The notes: a model not told the origin generated them from the letters alone. Numbered from the stretch's first letter, positions 7,733-15,499 are shown. The stretch is 64,000 nt of DNA from Croceibacterium sp. TMG7-5b_MA50 (GCF_039830145.1 NZ_CP156082.1:2746001-2810000), one strand, 5' to 3'. Made by a program: numbers and translations.

Positions 7733-9982
7733 ATGGTGACCCGGCGGCAGCTGATCGGCGGCGCGGCGGCCGGCGGCGGGCTGCTGCTCGCCTGGCAATT
7801 GCTCGACCGCGATCACCTGCCGCCGCTGCCCGGCCGTGATGGGGAGGCGGTGTTCGGCCTGTGGCTGAAGATCGACCGGCACGGAATCGTCACCGTCGCC
7901 ATCCCGCAGCTGGAGATGGGGCAGGGCATCACCACCCTGCTGGCGCAGATCGCGGCGCAGGAACTGGGCGCGGACTGGCGGCAGGTCGCGGTGGAGCCCG
8001 CGCCGGTCAGCGCCGGCTACGCCAACCTGCCGCTGGCGGCGCGCTGGATCCCGCTGCGCGACCCGCTTGTACCAGCGCTGGCACGATCGCCTGACGATGC
8101 CCTGCTGCGCCGCTGGGCGCGCACCCACCGCTTCACCGCCACGGCGGAGGGGACCTCGCTTCCCGCCTACGAGCAGCCGCTGCGCGATGCCGCCGCCGCC
8201 GCGCGCGCCCTGCTGTGCATGGCCGCAGCGGAGCGGTGGAAGGTCGCGTGGGAGGAGTGCGAGGCGGCGGACGGCTTCGTCACGCACGAAGGGCGCCGTA
8301 TCGGCTTCGGCGCGCTGGCCGATCGGGCGGCGGAACTCAGCCCGCCGGACCCGCCTCCCTTGCGGGCGGAACCGCCGACCGACCCCACCCCGGCGGGGGA
8401 GCCGACTGCCTTCCCCCGGCTGGACGCGCCGGCGAAGGTCGATGGCAGCTGGCTGTTCGCCGGCGACGTGCGCCTGCCGGGCATGCTGCATGCGGCCATC
8501 CGCCATGGTCCGCTGGACCGGGCGGCGCTGGGCAGCTTCGACCGCGCGGCCGCCGCGAACGTGCCGGGAATCGTCGGCGTGGTCGCGAACCGCCGCTGGC
8601 TGGCCGTGGTCGCGCGCGACTGGTGGAGCGCGGAGGCGGCGCTCGCCGCCATGGCGCCCCGCTTCCGCGCCGAGGATCCGGTGGACAGCGGGCGGATCGC
8701 GCAACTCCTCGACACCGCCTTGCGCGAAGGGGAGGGGCAGGAGGTCGCCGCCCGCGGCGCCGCTGAAGCGTCCGCCGGCCGCCCGACGCTGGCCCACCGC
8801 TACGACATCGCGCCTGCCGCGCATGGCACGGTGGAGACCGCCAGCTGCACCGCGCGGCTGGCCGATGGCCGGCTGGAACTGTGGCTGGCGACCCAGGCGC
8901 CGGAGCAGGCGCGCGCCGCCGCGGCGAAGGCGGTGGGCGTGTCGCTCGGCCGGACGGTCCTCTATCCCATGCCCGCGGGCGGCAGCTTCGACCGGCGGCT
9001 GGAGCATGAGCATGCGGTGGAGGCGGCGGTGATCGCGCAGGCGGTCGGCCGCCCGGTGCAACTGACCTGGAGCCGCTGGCAGGAACAGCTGCGCACCCGT
9101 CCACGTCCACCCGCCGCCATCGCGCTGACCGCCCGGCTCGGGCCGGATGGTACGCTGGCAAGCTTCGCCGCCCGCATCGCCACGCCGCCGGCGGCGCTGG
9201 AATTCGGGGAGCGCCTGCTGGAGAACCGCACCGCCTGGGCTGCACGCGAGGCGGCCGCGGGGCGTGCCGATCCGCTCGCCTGCACCGGCCTGCTGCCGCC
9301 CTATCGCGCCGGGCATGCCCTGGTGGAACATGTGCCCGTCACCCTGCCGCTGCCCGCTGGCCGCCTGCGCGGCAATGCCGACGGGATCACCTGCTTCGCC
9401 GTCGAGAGCTTCATGGACGAACTGGCCCGCGCCGCCGGGCGGGAGCCGCTGTCGTTCCGCATCGCGCTGCTGGGCGACGATCCACGGCTGGCACTGTGCC
9501 TGCAGCGCGCCGCGCGACTGGCCGGGTGGGATGGCGGCGCACCCGGCAGCCGGATGGGCCTGGCCTGCCATCGCATGCAGCTCGGGCCCGCCAGCGGGCG
9601 CATCGCGCTGGTCGCCAGCGTGGCGCCCGGTGGCGGCCACGTCACGCGCCTCGCCGCCTCGGTCGAGATCGGCCGGGTCATCAACCGCGATATCGCCCTG
9701 CAGCAGATCGAGGGCGGGCTGCTCTACGGCCTCGGCCTCGCGCTCGGCTCTGCCCTCTCCTACGAAGGGGGCGTCGTGCGGCAGGGGCGGCTGCGGGACC
9801 TCGGCCTGCCGCGGCTGGCCGAATGCCCGGAGATCGGCATCGACCTGCTGGAAAGCGACGGGCACCCGTTCGACCCTGGAGAGCTGCCGGTGGCGCCGGT
9901 CGCGCCGGCCATCGCCAACGCGCTGTTCGCCGCCACTGGCAATCGCCTGCGTGCCCTGCCGCTGGTAGGGAGCACAACATGA
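7733..9982 (+). CDS. Molybdopterin-binding oxidoreductase subunit, isoquinoline 1-oxidoreductase beta (IorB)-like
   Basis: A 749-residue protein of the xanthine dehydrogenase molybdopterin subunit superfamily, closest in layout to the IorB type. It has a twin-arginine signal (TRRQLIGGAAAGG) and so is probably exported folded. A first motif, QLEMGQGITTLLAQ, is typical of IorB N-terminal regions, and the C-terminal end carries the family's catalytic Glu (E717 in PGELPVAP) followed by ANALFAATGNRLR. Such enzymes hydroxylate N-heterocycles or oxidise aldehydes, passing electrons through a separate 2Fe-2S subunit, but no such subunit is encoded nearby. It begins 4 bp after mrp and overlaps hemH by 4 bp (ATGA). 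The substrate is unknown. Confidence 0.85.
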   Translation: MVTRRQLIGGAAAGGGLLLAWQLLDRDHLPPLPGRDGEAVFGLWLKIDRHGIVTVAIPQLEMGQGITTLLAQIAAQELGADWRQVAVEPAPVSAGYANLPLAARWIPLRDPLVPALARSPDDALLRRWARTHRFTATAEGTSLPAYEQPLRDAAAAARALLCMAAAERWKVAWEECEAADGFVTHEGRRIGFGALADRAAELSPPDPPPLRAEPPTDPTPAGEPTAFPRLDAPAKVDGSWLFAGDVRLPGMLHAAIRHGPLDRAALGSFDRAAAANVPGIVGVVANRRWLAVVARDWWSAEAALAAMAPRFRAEDPVDSGRIAQLLDTALREGEGQEVAARGAAEASAGRPTLAHRYDIAPAAHGTVETASCTARLADGRLELWLATQAPEQARAAAAKAVGVSLGRTVLYPMPAGGSFDRRLEHEHAVEAAVIAQAVGRPVQLTWSRWQEQLRTRPRPPAAIALTARLGPDGTLASFAARIATPPAALEFGERLLENRTAWAAREAAAGRADPLACTGLLPPYRAGHALVEHVPVTLPLPAGRLRGNADGITCFAVESFMDELARAAGREPLSFRIALLGDDPRLALCLQRAARLAGWDGGAPGSRMGLACHRMQLGPASGRIALVASVAPGGGHVTRLAASVEIGRVINRDIALQQIEGGLLYGLGLALGSALSYEGGVVRQGRLRDLGLPRLAECPEIGIDLLESDGHPFDPGELPVAPVAPAIANALFAATGNRLRALPLVGSTT

Positions 9983-11001
9983 CGCTCCAGCCGCAATCGC
10001 TGCCCCCCGCTCACCCGCCTGTCCGCACCGGCCGCATCGGCGTGCTGCTGGTCAATCTCGGTACCCCCGACGCGCCCGACACCCCGTCGGTCCGCCGCTA
10101 CCTGGCGGAGTTCCTATCGGACCGGCGCGTGGTGGAGATCCCGCCGATCGCCTGGCAGCCGATCCTGCGCGGCGTGATCCTGACCACCCGGCCGAAGAAG
10201 AGCGCGCATGCCTACCAGCAGGTATGGACGGAGGCGGGATCGCCGCTGGCGGCGATCACCGCCGACCAGGCGAGCCGGTTGCAGCAGGCGCTGGGTGACG
10301 CGGTGCAGGTCGCCTGGGCCATGCGTTATGGCCGGCCGGCGATCGCGGCGGAGCTGCAGCGGCTGCACGATGCGGGGTGCGAGCGGATCCTGCTCGCGCC
10401 GATGTACCCGCAATATTGCGCCGCCACGACCGCCACGGTTGTGGACAAGGCTGCGGACAAGCTGCGGACGATGCGTTGGCAACCTGCGCTGCGCACCCTG
10501 CCGCCCTACCATGACGACCCGCTCTACATCGATGCGCTGGCGCAGGATCTCGGACGGCAGCTGGACGCGCTGGAGTTCGTGCCGGAGGTATTGCTGCTGA
10601 GCTTCCACGGCATGCCGCAACGCACGCTGGAGCTGGGCGACCCCTACCATTGCCACTGCCGCAAGACCGCACGCCTGCTGGAGGCGGCGCTGGCCCGCCC
10701 AGCCTTGCGCTGCGTCACCACTTTCCAGTCGCGCTTCGGCCGGGCCAAATGGCTGGAACCGGCGACGGATAATGTGCTGGCGGCGGAAGGGAAGGCCGGA
10801 ACCAGGCGCCTCGCCATCGCCGCGCCCGGCTTCGCCGCCGATTGCCTGGAAACGCTGGAGGAGTTGGCGATCCGCGGGCGGGAGCAATTCATGGCGGCTG
10901 GCGGCGAGCAGTTCCATGCGCTCGACTGCCTCAATGCCGGCTCGCCCGGCATGGCCATGCTGGAGGCGCTCGTCAGGCGCGAGCTGTCCGGCTGGCTGTA
11001 A
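9979..11001 (+). CDS. hemH: Ferrochelatase
   Basis: This enzyme inserts Fe(II) into protoporphyrin IX, the last step of haem synthesis. The 340-residue protein has the hallmark start GVLLVNLGTPDAPDT, the LLSFHGMPQRT segment with the catalytic His, the YHCHCRKTA cysteine-containing stretch and the conserved TFQSRFGRAKWLEP signature. The ATG at 9979 overlaps the stop of the preceding oxidoreductase (ATGA). The frame remains open further upstream, but only this start gives a normal ferrochelatase N terminus. Confidence 0.95.
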   Translation: MTLQPQSLPPAHPPVRTGRIGVLLVNLGTPDAPDTPSVRRYLAEFLSDRRVVEIPPIAWQPILRGVILTTRPKKSAHAYQQVWTEAGSPLAAITADQASRLQQALGDAVQVAWAMRYGRPAIAAELQRLHDAGCERILLAPMYPQYCAATTATVVDKAADKLRTMRWQPALRTLPPYHDDPLYIDALAQDLGRQLDALEFVPEVLLLSFHGMPQRTLELGDPYHCHCRKTARLLEAALARPALRCVTTFQSRFGRAKWLEPATDNVLAAEGKAGTRRLAIAAPGFAADCLETLEELAIRGREQFMAAGGEQFHALDCLNAGSPGMAMLEALVRRELSGWL

Positions 11002-11010
11002 CCGGGCGGA

Positions 11011-11172
11011 TCAGGAGAAGTCGATCGCGATCCCGTCCTTGACCCAGTCGCCATACCGGGTCGGGCTCAGCTCGTCATGCTCAGTGCCTGGCTTGGGGGC
11101 CGGGGGCGGGGCGTCGCTCCAGTAAGCGGGCTTGGCGAAGCTGTCGGGTCGCTGGGTGGCACGCTCTGTCAT
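11011..11172 (-). CDS. DUF1674 (SDHAF4-like) succinate dehydrogenase assembly factor
   Basis: A 53-residue protein ending in the DUF1674/SDHAF4 signature SPTRYGDWVKDGIAIDFS (residues 36-53). The eukaryotic homologue SDHAF4 protects flavinated SdhA and helps it join SdhB in complex II; the bacterial role is inferred from that. The Pro-rich N terminus is unstructured. The start at 11172 (MTERATQ) is the only sensible one, although the frame stays open far upstream. The gene is convergent with hemH (9 bp apart) and divergent from rsmB (53 bp), so the short gap must hold both promoters. Confidence 0.85.
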   Translation of the reverse strand: MTERATQRPDSFAKPAYWSDAPPPAPKPGTEHDELSPTRYGDWVKDGIAIDFS

Positions 11173-11225
11173 ATGAAGCAGTTGGGACGACTGGCCCTGA
11201 CGCGCAAGGGCCATTAGGGGGTGCC

Positions 11226-12515
11226 ATGGCCCAAAGCCCCACTCAAGAGAACCGCAGCAACAATCCTCCCGCCGCCGGCCTGCCCGCGCGCCGCGCCGCG
11301 CTGAAGCTGCTCGATGCCGTGCTGCGCCGTGGCGAGACGCTTGATCAGGCGGAGGCGGGCGCCCTGCGCGGGGTGCAGGCGCCGGCCGACCGGGCACTCG
11401 CCCGCGCCATCGCCGGGGAGACGCTGCGCTGGATGGTCGATCTCGATGCGCTGATCGACAGCGCGACCCGGCTGCGGCTGGCCGACGATGCCAAGGCGCG
11501 CGGTGTGCTCCGCCTGATGCTGGCGCAATGGCTGCGATTGGGCACGCCGCCCCATGCGGTGGTGGCGACCGGGCTGGACCTGCTGGCGGGCGGGCCACGG
11601 CGGCTGGCGCATGGCGTGTTCGGCGCGTTGGTGCGACAGGGCGCCGCTCTGCCCGACGTGCCCACCTTGCCGCCGCTGGTGGCGGAGCGGTGGGGCAGCC
11701 GCGCCCCGGCGATCGCCGCAGGTCTCGCCGTCCCGCCGCCGCTCGACCTGACGCTGCGCGATCCCGCCGCGACCGGCGAGTGGACCGAACGGCTTGGCGG
11801 CACCAGCCTCGCCCCCGGCCATGTCCGCCTGCCGCGCGGCAGCGCGGTGGAAACGCTGCCCGGCTTTGCCGAAGGGGCATGGTGGGTGCAGGACCTCGCG
11901 GCCTCCATCCCCGCGCGCCTGTTGGGTGCGGGTGACGGGCGGCGCGCACTCGACTTGTGCGCCGCGCCGGGTGGCAAGACGTTGCAATTGCTGGCGCAGG
12001 GGTGGGAGGTGACCGCCCTCGACATCAGCCGCCGCCGACTGGGCCTGCTGGGCGACAATTGCGCGCGTCTGGGCCTGTGGGCGAAGATCGTGGTGGCGAA
12101 CGCCCTCGACTGGACGCCGGAGGAGCCGTTCGACGCCATCTTGCTCGACGCGCCCTGCACCGCAACCGGCACCGCCCGCCGCCACCCCGACGTGCTGCAC
12201 CGCGTCAGCCCGCAGCAGATCGAAGGCATGGTGGACCTGCAGGCGAAGCTGCTCGACCGCGCCGCCGGCTGGCTGAAGCCCGGCGGCACGCTGGTCTACG
12301 CCGTCTGCTCGCTGGAGCGGGAGGAGGGCGAGGCGCAGGCCCCGCGCATCTCGCTGCAGGCGGTGCCGGTCACCGCGGACGAACTGCCCGCCGGTGTCTC
12401 GCCCACCGCAGAAGGCTGGGTCCGCACCCATCCGGCGCTGCTGTCAGACCAGGGTGGCATGGACGGCTTCTTCGTCGCGCGCTGGCGGGCGGGCGGGGTA
12501 GCGGCCACTGGGTAA
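11226..12515 (+). CDS. rsmB: 16S rRNA (cytosine(967)-C(5))-methyltransferase RsmB family
   Basis: A 429-residue SAM-dependent RNA methyltransferase. The N-terminal about 130 residues are the NusB-like RNA-binding domain (RRAALKLLDAVLRRGETLDQ). The Rossmann domain has motif I LCAAPGGKT (about 243), the motif IV Cys C311 in DAPCTATGT, and the motif VI catalytic Cys C361 in VCSLEREEGE, the two-cysteine arrangement of m5C methyltransferases. The expected target is C967 of 16S rRNA near the P site. The start is ATG 11226. Whether it is RsmB itself or a close paralogue cannot be separated by eye. Confidence 0.88.
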   Translation: MAQSPTQENRSNNPPAAGLPARRAALKLLDAVLRRGETLDQAEAGALRGVQAPADRALARAIAGETLRWMVDLDALIDSATRLRLADDAKARGVLRLMLAQWLRLGTPPHAVVATGLDLLAGGPRRLAHGVFGALVRQGAALPDVPTLPPLVAERWGSRAPAIAAGLAVPPPLDLTLRDPAATGEWTERLGGTSLAPGHVRLPRGSAVETLPGFAEGAWWVQDLAASIPARLLGAGDGRRALDLCAAPGGKTLQLLAQGWEVTALDISRRRLGLLGDNCARLGLWAKIVVANALDWTPEEPFDAILLDAPCTATGTARRHPDVLHRVSPQQIEGMVDLQAKLLDRAAGWLKPGGTLVYAVCSLEREEGEAQAPRISLQAVPVTADELPAGVSPTAEGWVRTHPALLSDQGGMDGFFVARWRAGGVAATG

Positions 12516-12699
12516 GTAGCCACAAGGCAGCGCTGTCCTACACGGCGCGCATCTGTCATCGCGCGGGGTATGCCTCGCCACCCCCTCCAGCAGTCCGGAT
12601 CCCGACCCGTCCGGCGTGTCATTCCGCCTGCCGCCGGCAGGCGTGGGAGGTGTCAACTTAGTGTCAACTTCCAGCACGGACGGATCGCCGACGCCCATG

Positions 12700-12735
12700 A
12701 AAAAGGGCGGCAACCCCACGGGGTGCCGCCCTTTT
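12700..12735. terminator. Bidirectional intrinsic terminator between rsmB and rplL
   Basis: A nearly perfect hairpin pairs 12701-12717 with 12720-12735 (one bulged A). It is flanked by A5 on the left and T4 on the right, so it can stop minus-strand rplJ-rplL and plus-strand rsmB transcription. A second GC-rich stem (12746-12753 with 12761-12768, 7-nt loop) sits between it and the rplL stop. The rest of the 263-bp gap after rsmB shows no gene. Confidence 0.85.
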
Positions 12736-12778
12736 CCTGAACCGGGCCGGCCCTTGTGCAGGGCCGGCGCCAGGCCGA

Positions 12779-13156
12779 TTACTTCAGCTCAATCGTGCCG
12801 CCGGCGGCTTCGATCTTGGCCTTGATGTCCTCGGCCTCGGCCTTGTTCACGCCTTCCTTGATCGGCTTGGGCGCGCCTTCGACCAGCGCCTTGGCTTCGG
12901 TCAGGCCCAGGCCGGTGATGGCGCGGACTTCCTTGATGACCTGGATCTTCTTGCCGCCGTCGCCGGTCAGGACGACGTCGAACTCGGTCTTCTCTTCCTC
13001 AGCAGCGGCACCGGCGCCACCGGCGGCCGGGGCGGCCACGGCAACGGCGGCAGCGGCGGAAACGCCCCATGCTTCTTCCAGCGCCTTGGCGAGCTCGGCA
13101 GCTTCCAGCACGGTCAGGGCGGACAGGTCTTCAACGATCTTGGCGATATCGGCCAT
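12779..13156 (-). CDS. rplL: 50S ribosomal protein L7/L12
   Basis: The 125-residue stalk protein of the large ribosomal subunit, which recruits and activates translation GTPases. It has an N-terminal dimerisation helix ([20 protein letters not shown]), an Ala-rich hinge (about 32-52) and the conserved C-terminal domain ([20 protein letters not shown], then [13 protein letters not shown]). Length and sequence are standard. It lies 79 bp after rplJ on the minus strand, with a hairpin in the gap. Confidence 0.98.
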   Translation of the reverse strand: MADIAKIVEDLSALTVLEAAELAKALEEAWGVSAAAAVAVAAPAAGGAGAAAEEEKTEFDVVLTGDGGKKIQVIKEVRAITGLGLTEAKALVEGAPKPIKEGVNKAEAEDIKAKIEAAGGTIELK

Positions 13157-13183
13157 GATAATACTCCGTTCGATAAGGTTGCC

Positions 13184-13213
13184 CCACGGGCCGGCCTATC
13201 GCCGTGCCCGTGG
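13184..13213 (-). promoter_or_regulatory. rplJ-rplL intergenic hairpin
   Basis: A perfect 8-bp inverted repeat (13184-13191 with 13206-13213, 14-nt loop) sits in the 79-bp gap between rplJ and rplL. Lacking a T run, it is more likely an mRNA processing or translation-tuning structure that helps make the fourfold excess of L7/L12 than a terminator; that role is inference. Confidence 0.45.
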
Positions 13214-13235
13214 ATATTCGCATTGGTGTCGCGGC

Positions 13236-13751
13236 TTACGCGGCTTCCTTGTCGCCATAGGCGGCAAAGACGCGGGCAAGCTTGGCGGCGGGCGCGGTGG
13301 TCAGCTGGGCGATCTTGGTCGCCGGTGCCTGCACCAGGCCGATGATCGTGCCCCGCAGCTCGTCCAGCGACGGCATGGAGGCGAGCGCCTTCACACCTTC
13401 GGGGTCGAGCACCTGCGCGCCCATGGAACCGCCGACGATCTCGATCTTGTCCGTGCTCTTGGCAAAGTCGACCACGGCCTTCGCCGCGGCGACCGGATCG
13501 GTCGAGTAGGAGATCGCGGTCGGGCCGGACAGGAAGCTGTCCAGACCCGAATAGTCGGTATCCTTGATGGCGAGCTTGGCGAGGCTGTTCTTCGCCACCT
13601 TATAGGTCGCACCCACTTCACGCATCTTCGTGCGCAGTACGGTCGACTGCGCGACCGACAGGCCGAGGTTGCGGGTGATCACCACCACGCCGGCCTCGCC
13701 GAAGACTTCGCTGAGCTGGGCGACCGAATCGGCTTTCTGCGAGCGATCCAT
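13236..13751 (-). CDS. rplJ: 50S ribosomal protein L10
   Basis: This 171-residue protein anchors the L7/L12 stalk on 23S rRNA. The N-terminal rRNA-binding domain starts MDRSQKADSVAQLSEVF and contains the family pattern VVVITRNLGLSVAQ, and the C-terminal helix binds L7/L12 dimers. It is the first gene of rplJL on the minus strand. In many bacteria L10 represses its own operon by binding the rplJ leader; a leader of about 150 nt is present upstream. rpoBC does not follow rplL here but lies on the other side, in the opposite orientation. Confidence 0.97.
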   Translation of the reverse strand: MDRSQKADSVAQLSEVFGEAGVVVITRNLGLSVAQSTVLRTKMREVGATYKVAKNSLAKLAIKDTDYSGLDSFLSGPTAISYSTDPVAAAKAVVDFAKSTDKIEIVGGSMGAQVLDPEGVKALASMPSLDELRGTIIGLVQAPATKIAQLTTAPAAKLARVFAAYGDKEAA

Positions 13752-13993
13752 GCCTTACTCCTTCACTTGTGGCTGCACGGCGGACACGACGGCCCGCCGG
13801 GCGACCGGCTGCGTTGTCCCGCACCGCCAGGGCGGCACGGGGCGGGTCCGTTGCGACAAGGGAAGGAGACGCCACGGTGGAACCGATGGCGCGAACGGGT
13901 GCGATGACCCGGTATGATCCTGTTCCCCATCTCGGCTGGCAATTAAGGGGCGAACCCCACCAGCTGTCTCGGACGGTCGATTCGGTGGACGCG
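13752..13993 (-). promoter_or_regulatory. rplJ leader and candidate promoter
   Basis: This non-coding stretch precedes rplJ. A candidate minus-strand promoter is TTGCCA (13942-13937), 17 bp, GATCAT (13919-13914), which would give a leader of about 150 nt. The leader is GC-rich with several possible stems around 13785-13850, as expected for an L10-binding autoregulatory site, but no single fold can be assigned by eye. Confidence 0.4.
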
Positions 13994-14023
13994 AAAAGGC
14001 CCGCCGGATCGGGGCGGGCCTTT
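13994..14023 (-). terminator. Intrinsic terminator after the lipoprotein / XRE cassette
   Basis: A perfect 11-bp stem (13995-14005 with 14013-14023) with a 7-nt loop. On the minus strand it is followed by a short T run. It insulates rplJ from the upstream minus-strand genes. Confidence 0.75.
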
Positions 14024-14072
14024 AGCGTGCCGGCGGCAAACGTCAAGCCGCGGCATGGCAGGCGGGCTGCCT

Positions 14073-14363
14073 TTACATCTTGTCGGCCTGGTCCTCCAGG
14101 ACCTCCGCCTCGTTCTCCATCCGCTGGGCGGCGGCCGGGTTCGTATCCTCTAGCGCATCGGCCCGCTCGTCCAGCCGTTCGGAGGCTTCGTCGATCATCT
14201 CGCCCTGTGCTTCCAGCTGGCGGTCGATGACCTCGCCCGTAGCTTCGGCCTGGCCGTTCACATTGTTGATGTTGTCGATCTCCTCGCCTGCCTGTTCCGC
14301 CGGGCCGTCACAGGCGGCCAGGCCAAGGGCGAGCGGGAGCGCGCATAGGATCAGCTTCGTCAT
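14073..14363 (-). CDS. Small acidic lipoprotein, unknown function
   Basis: A 96-residue protein with a lipoprotein signal peptide (MTKLILCALPLALGLAACDG; lipobox LAAC, lipidated Cys at 18) followed by a highly charged, Asp/Glu/Ala-rich helical region with heptad-like spacing and internally similar Glu/Asp-Ala-rich segments. The start at 14363 is chosen for the signal peptide; a longer frame begins 45 bp upstream. I do not recognise a named family. It is 73 bp downstream of the XRE regulator on the same strand and may be the last gene of that cassette. Confidence 0.65.
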   Translation of the reverse strand: MTKLILCALPLALGLAACDGPAEQAGEEIDNINNVNGQAEATGEVIDRQLEAQGEMIDEASERLDERADALEDTNPAAAQRMENEAEVLEDQADKM

Positions 14364-14436
14364 GTCTTCTAGTCCCCACTGCTTTGAAGCTGATACAACA
14401 TATTGCAAAAGCAGTAGTTCCGGCGGACGCTCCTCC

Positions 14437-14661
14437 TCAGTGCCGGTCGTAGCCCAGGATGTCGCCGGGCTGGCATTCCAGCTCGCGGCAGATCGCCTCC
14501 AGCGTGGAGAAGCGGATCGCCTTGGCCTTGCCGGTCTTCAGGATCGACAGGTTGGCGAGCGTCAAGCCGATCCGCTCGCTGAGTTCCGTCAGTGTCATGC
14601 GGCGGGCGTGCAGCAGGTCGTCGAGCTTCACCACGATGTTCCCTCCTTCTTCCGCCGGCAT
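14437..14661 (-). CDS. XRE-family helix-turn-helix regulator (YozG-like)
   Basis: A 74-residue protein that is little more than a Cro/CI-type helix-turn-helix (MTLTELSERIGLTLANLSIL, then KTGKAKAIRFSTLEAICREL) ending in QPGDILGY, the typical end of this short family. Its ATG shares one base with the stop of the DUF2975 gene (TGATG), so the two are translationally coupled. XRE-DUF2975 pairs are common. The pair probably autoregulates; inverted ATATCG-type repeats upstream of the cassette are a candidate operator. Confidence 0.82.
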   Translation of the reverse strand: MPAEEGGNIVVKLDDLLHARRMTLTELSERIGLTLANLSILKTGKAKAIRFSTLEAICRELECQPGDILGYDRH

Positions 14662-15212
14662 CACACGATTCCTTCAAGGTCGGCGCGCATCGCGGCACCT
14701 TGGCGGAACACGCGGGCGAGGATGAACAGGGTGAGGATCAGGATCGGGCCGCTGAAATCCAGGCCGAAACCATGATCCGCCTGCACCGGGTCCGCGTCGG
14801 TCGCCGGCAGCATGGACACCAGGCGGTAGCCGACGCCCATCATGAACAGGCTGAGCATCTCGGCCCCCAGCATGATCCACGCCATCCCGGTCAGGCGATC
14901 GGCATTTGCCGGCACGAAAGGATCACCCTGCCCGACCGTGCGAATGATCCGGCGAAGGTTCTGAAGGAACAGGAACAGCAGCACCACGATCCCTAGCGCC
15001 ATGATCAACAGCGCCGTGACCGGCACCAGCGGCAGCACGAATGCAGGATCCGCCATCTCGGTCCGGACGCCGGCGATGATGTCATCCCAGAAGAACTGGA
15101 CCGCGGGAAGGGCGATGAGGAGGGCCGCAGTGGCCAGCACCAGCGCCGCCTGGAACAGCAGGACGATGGCATTGGCGATCGCGAGCAGTGGATCGATCTG
15201 ACGGATGGACAT
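14661..15212 (-). CDS. DUF2975 integral membrane protein
   Basis: A 183-residue inner-membrane protein with four predicted transmembrane segments (roughly 15-38, 60-85, 108-130 and 150-172), matching DUF2975. The function is unknown, but the family is usually encoded next to a short XRE regulator, as here. Two ATG codons lie 6 bp apart (15218 and 15212); the second is chosen because GGGAG is 8 nt upstream of it, a normal Shine-Dalgarno spacing, but only 2 nt from the first. The gene follows a 39-residue secreted peptide gene by 21 bp. Confidence 0.75.
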   Translation of the reverse strand: MSIRQIDPLLAIANAIVLLFQAALVLATAALLIALPAVQFFWDDIIAGVRTEMADPAFVLPLVPVTALLIMALGIVVLLFLFLQNLRRIIRTVGQGDPFVPANADRLTGMAWIMLGAEMLSLFMMGVGYRLVSMLPATDADPVQADHGFGLDFSGPILILTLFILARVFRQGAAMRADLEGIV

Positions 15213-15233
15213 GGTCATTACTCCCTCGGGCGA

Positions 15234-15353
15234 TCAGGCGAGCAGCGGGGCGGCGGCAAGCAGGGGCTGGGCGGCGGATGCAGGCAGCAGCGCAATGGTG
15301 GCGATGAGCAGGGCGGCAAGTGCCGCGCCGGTATGGCGAATAGACAGGTTCAT
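15234..15353 (-). CDS. 39-residue secreted or membrane peptide heading the DUF2975-XRE cassette
   Basis: A short frame encodes 39 residues starting MNLSIRHTGAALAALLIAT and ending QPLLAAAPLLA. It reads as a signal peptide (Arg in the n-region, long Ala/Leu h-region, PASAA cleavage-like site near residue 27) with a very short hydrophobic remainder. A good Shine-Dalgarno (GGAGA, about 6 nt upstream of ATG 15353) and position 21 bp before the DUF2975 gene support translation. I know of no family. It could be an exported peptide, a small membrane protein or a regulatory leader peptide. Confidence 0.55.
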   Translation of the reverse strand: MNLSIRHTGAALAALLIATIALLPASAAQPLLAAAPLLA

Positions 15354-15381
15354 ATCGATCTCCGGCAATGTCATTGTTGTT

Positions 15382-15436
15382 TATCGATACGTCAGGTCGG
15401 GCATATCGTCAATCAATAATATTGCTTTTCGATATG
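15382..15436 (-). promoter_or_regulatory. Candidate promoter and XRE operator of the small-peptide cassette
   Basis: In an unusually AT-rich patch, a minus-strand promoter can be drawn: TTGACG (15412-15407), 17 bp, TATCGA (15389-15384). The -35 region lies within an inverted repeat CATATCG (15402-15408) / CGATATG (15430-15436), and the -10 overlaps the palindrome TATCGATA (15382-15389). Repeated ATATCG/TATCGA words suggest binding of the XRE protein encoded in the operon. Binding is inference. Confidence 0.45.
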
Positions 15437-15470
15437 TCGCCGTAGCCAATGCCGGGATCGGGCCGGATGG

Positions 15471-15499
15471 TTGACCACCTGCGGGACTCCCCTTATATG
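15471..15499 (+). promoter_or_regulatory. Candidate rpoB promoter
   Basis: TTGACC (15471-15476), a 17-bp spacer and TATATG (15494-15499) form a good sigma-70-type promoter pointing at rpoB, with a predicted leader of about 210 nt (15506-15715). No gene is seen in that leader, although the rpoB frame itself remains open through it. It is GC-rich and may fold, but no clear terminator or known leader motif was found. Confidence 0.6.

Noticed and set aside
7379-9865. A very long minus-strand open frame (828 codons) opposite the IorB-like gene
   Set aside because: It lacks any recognisable domain, has a composition typical of antisense frames in GC-rich DNA, and fully overlaps a gene with clear family motifs. 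Similar frames opposite GH95, glgE and treS-mak are rejected for the same reason.
15205-15474. Plus-strand 89-codon frame opposite the 39-residue peptide
   Set aside because: It has no family features, and the opposite strand has a better ribosome site and a signal-peptide pattern.
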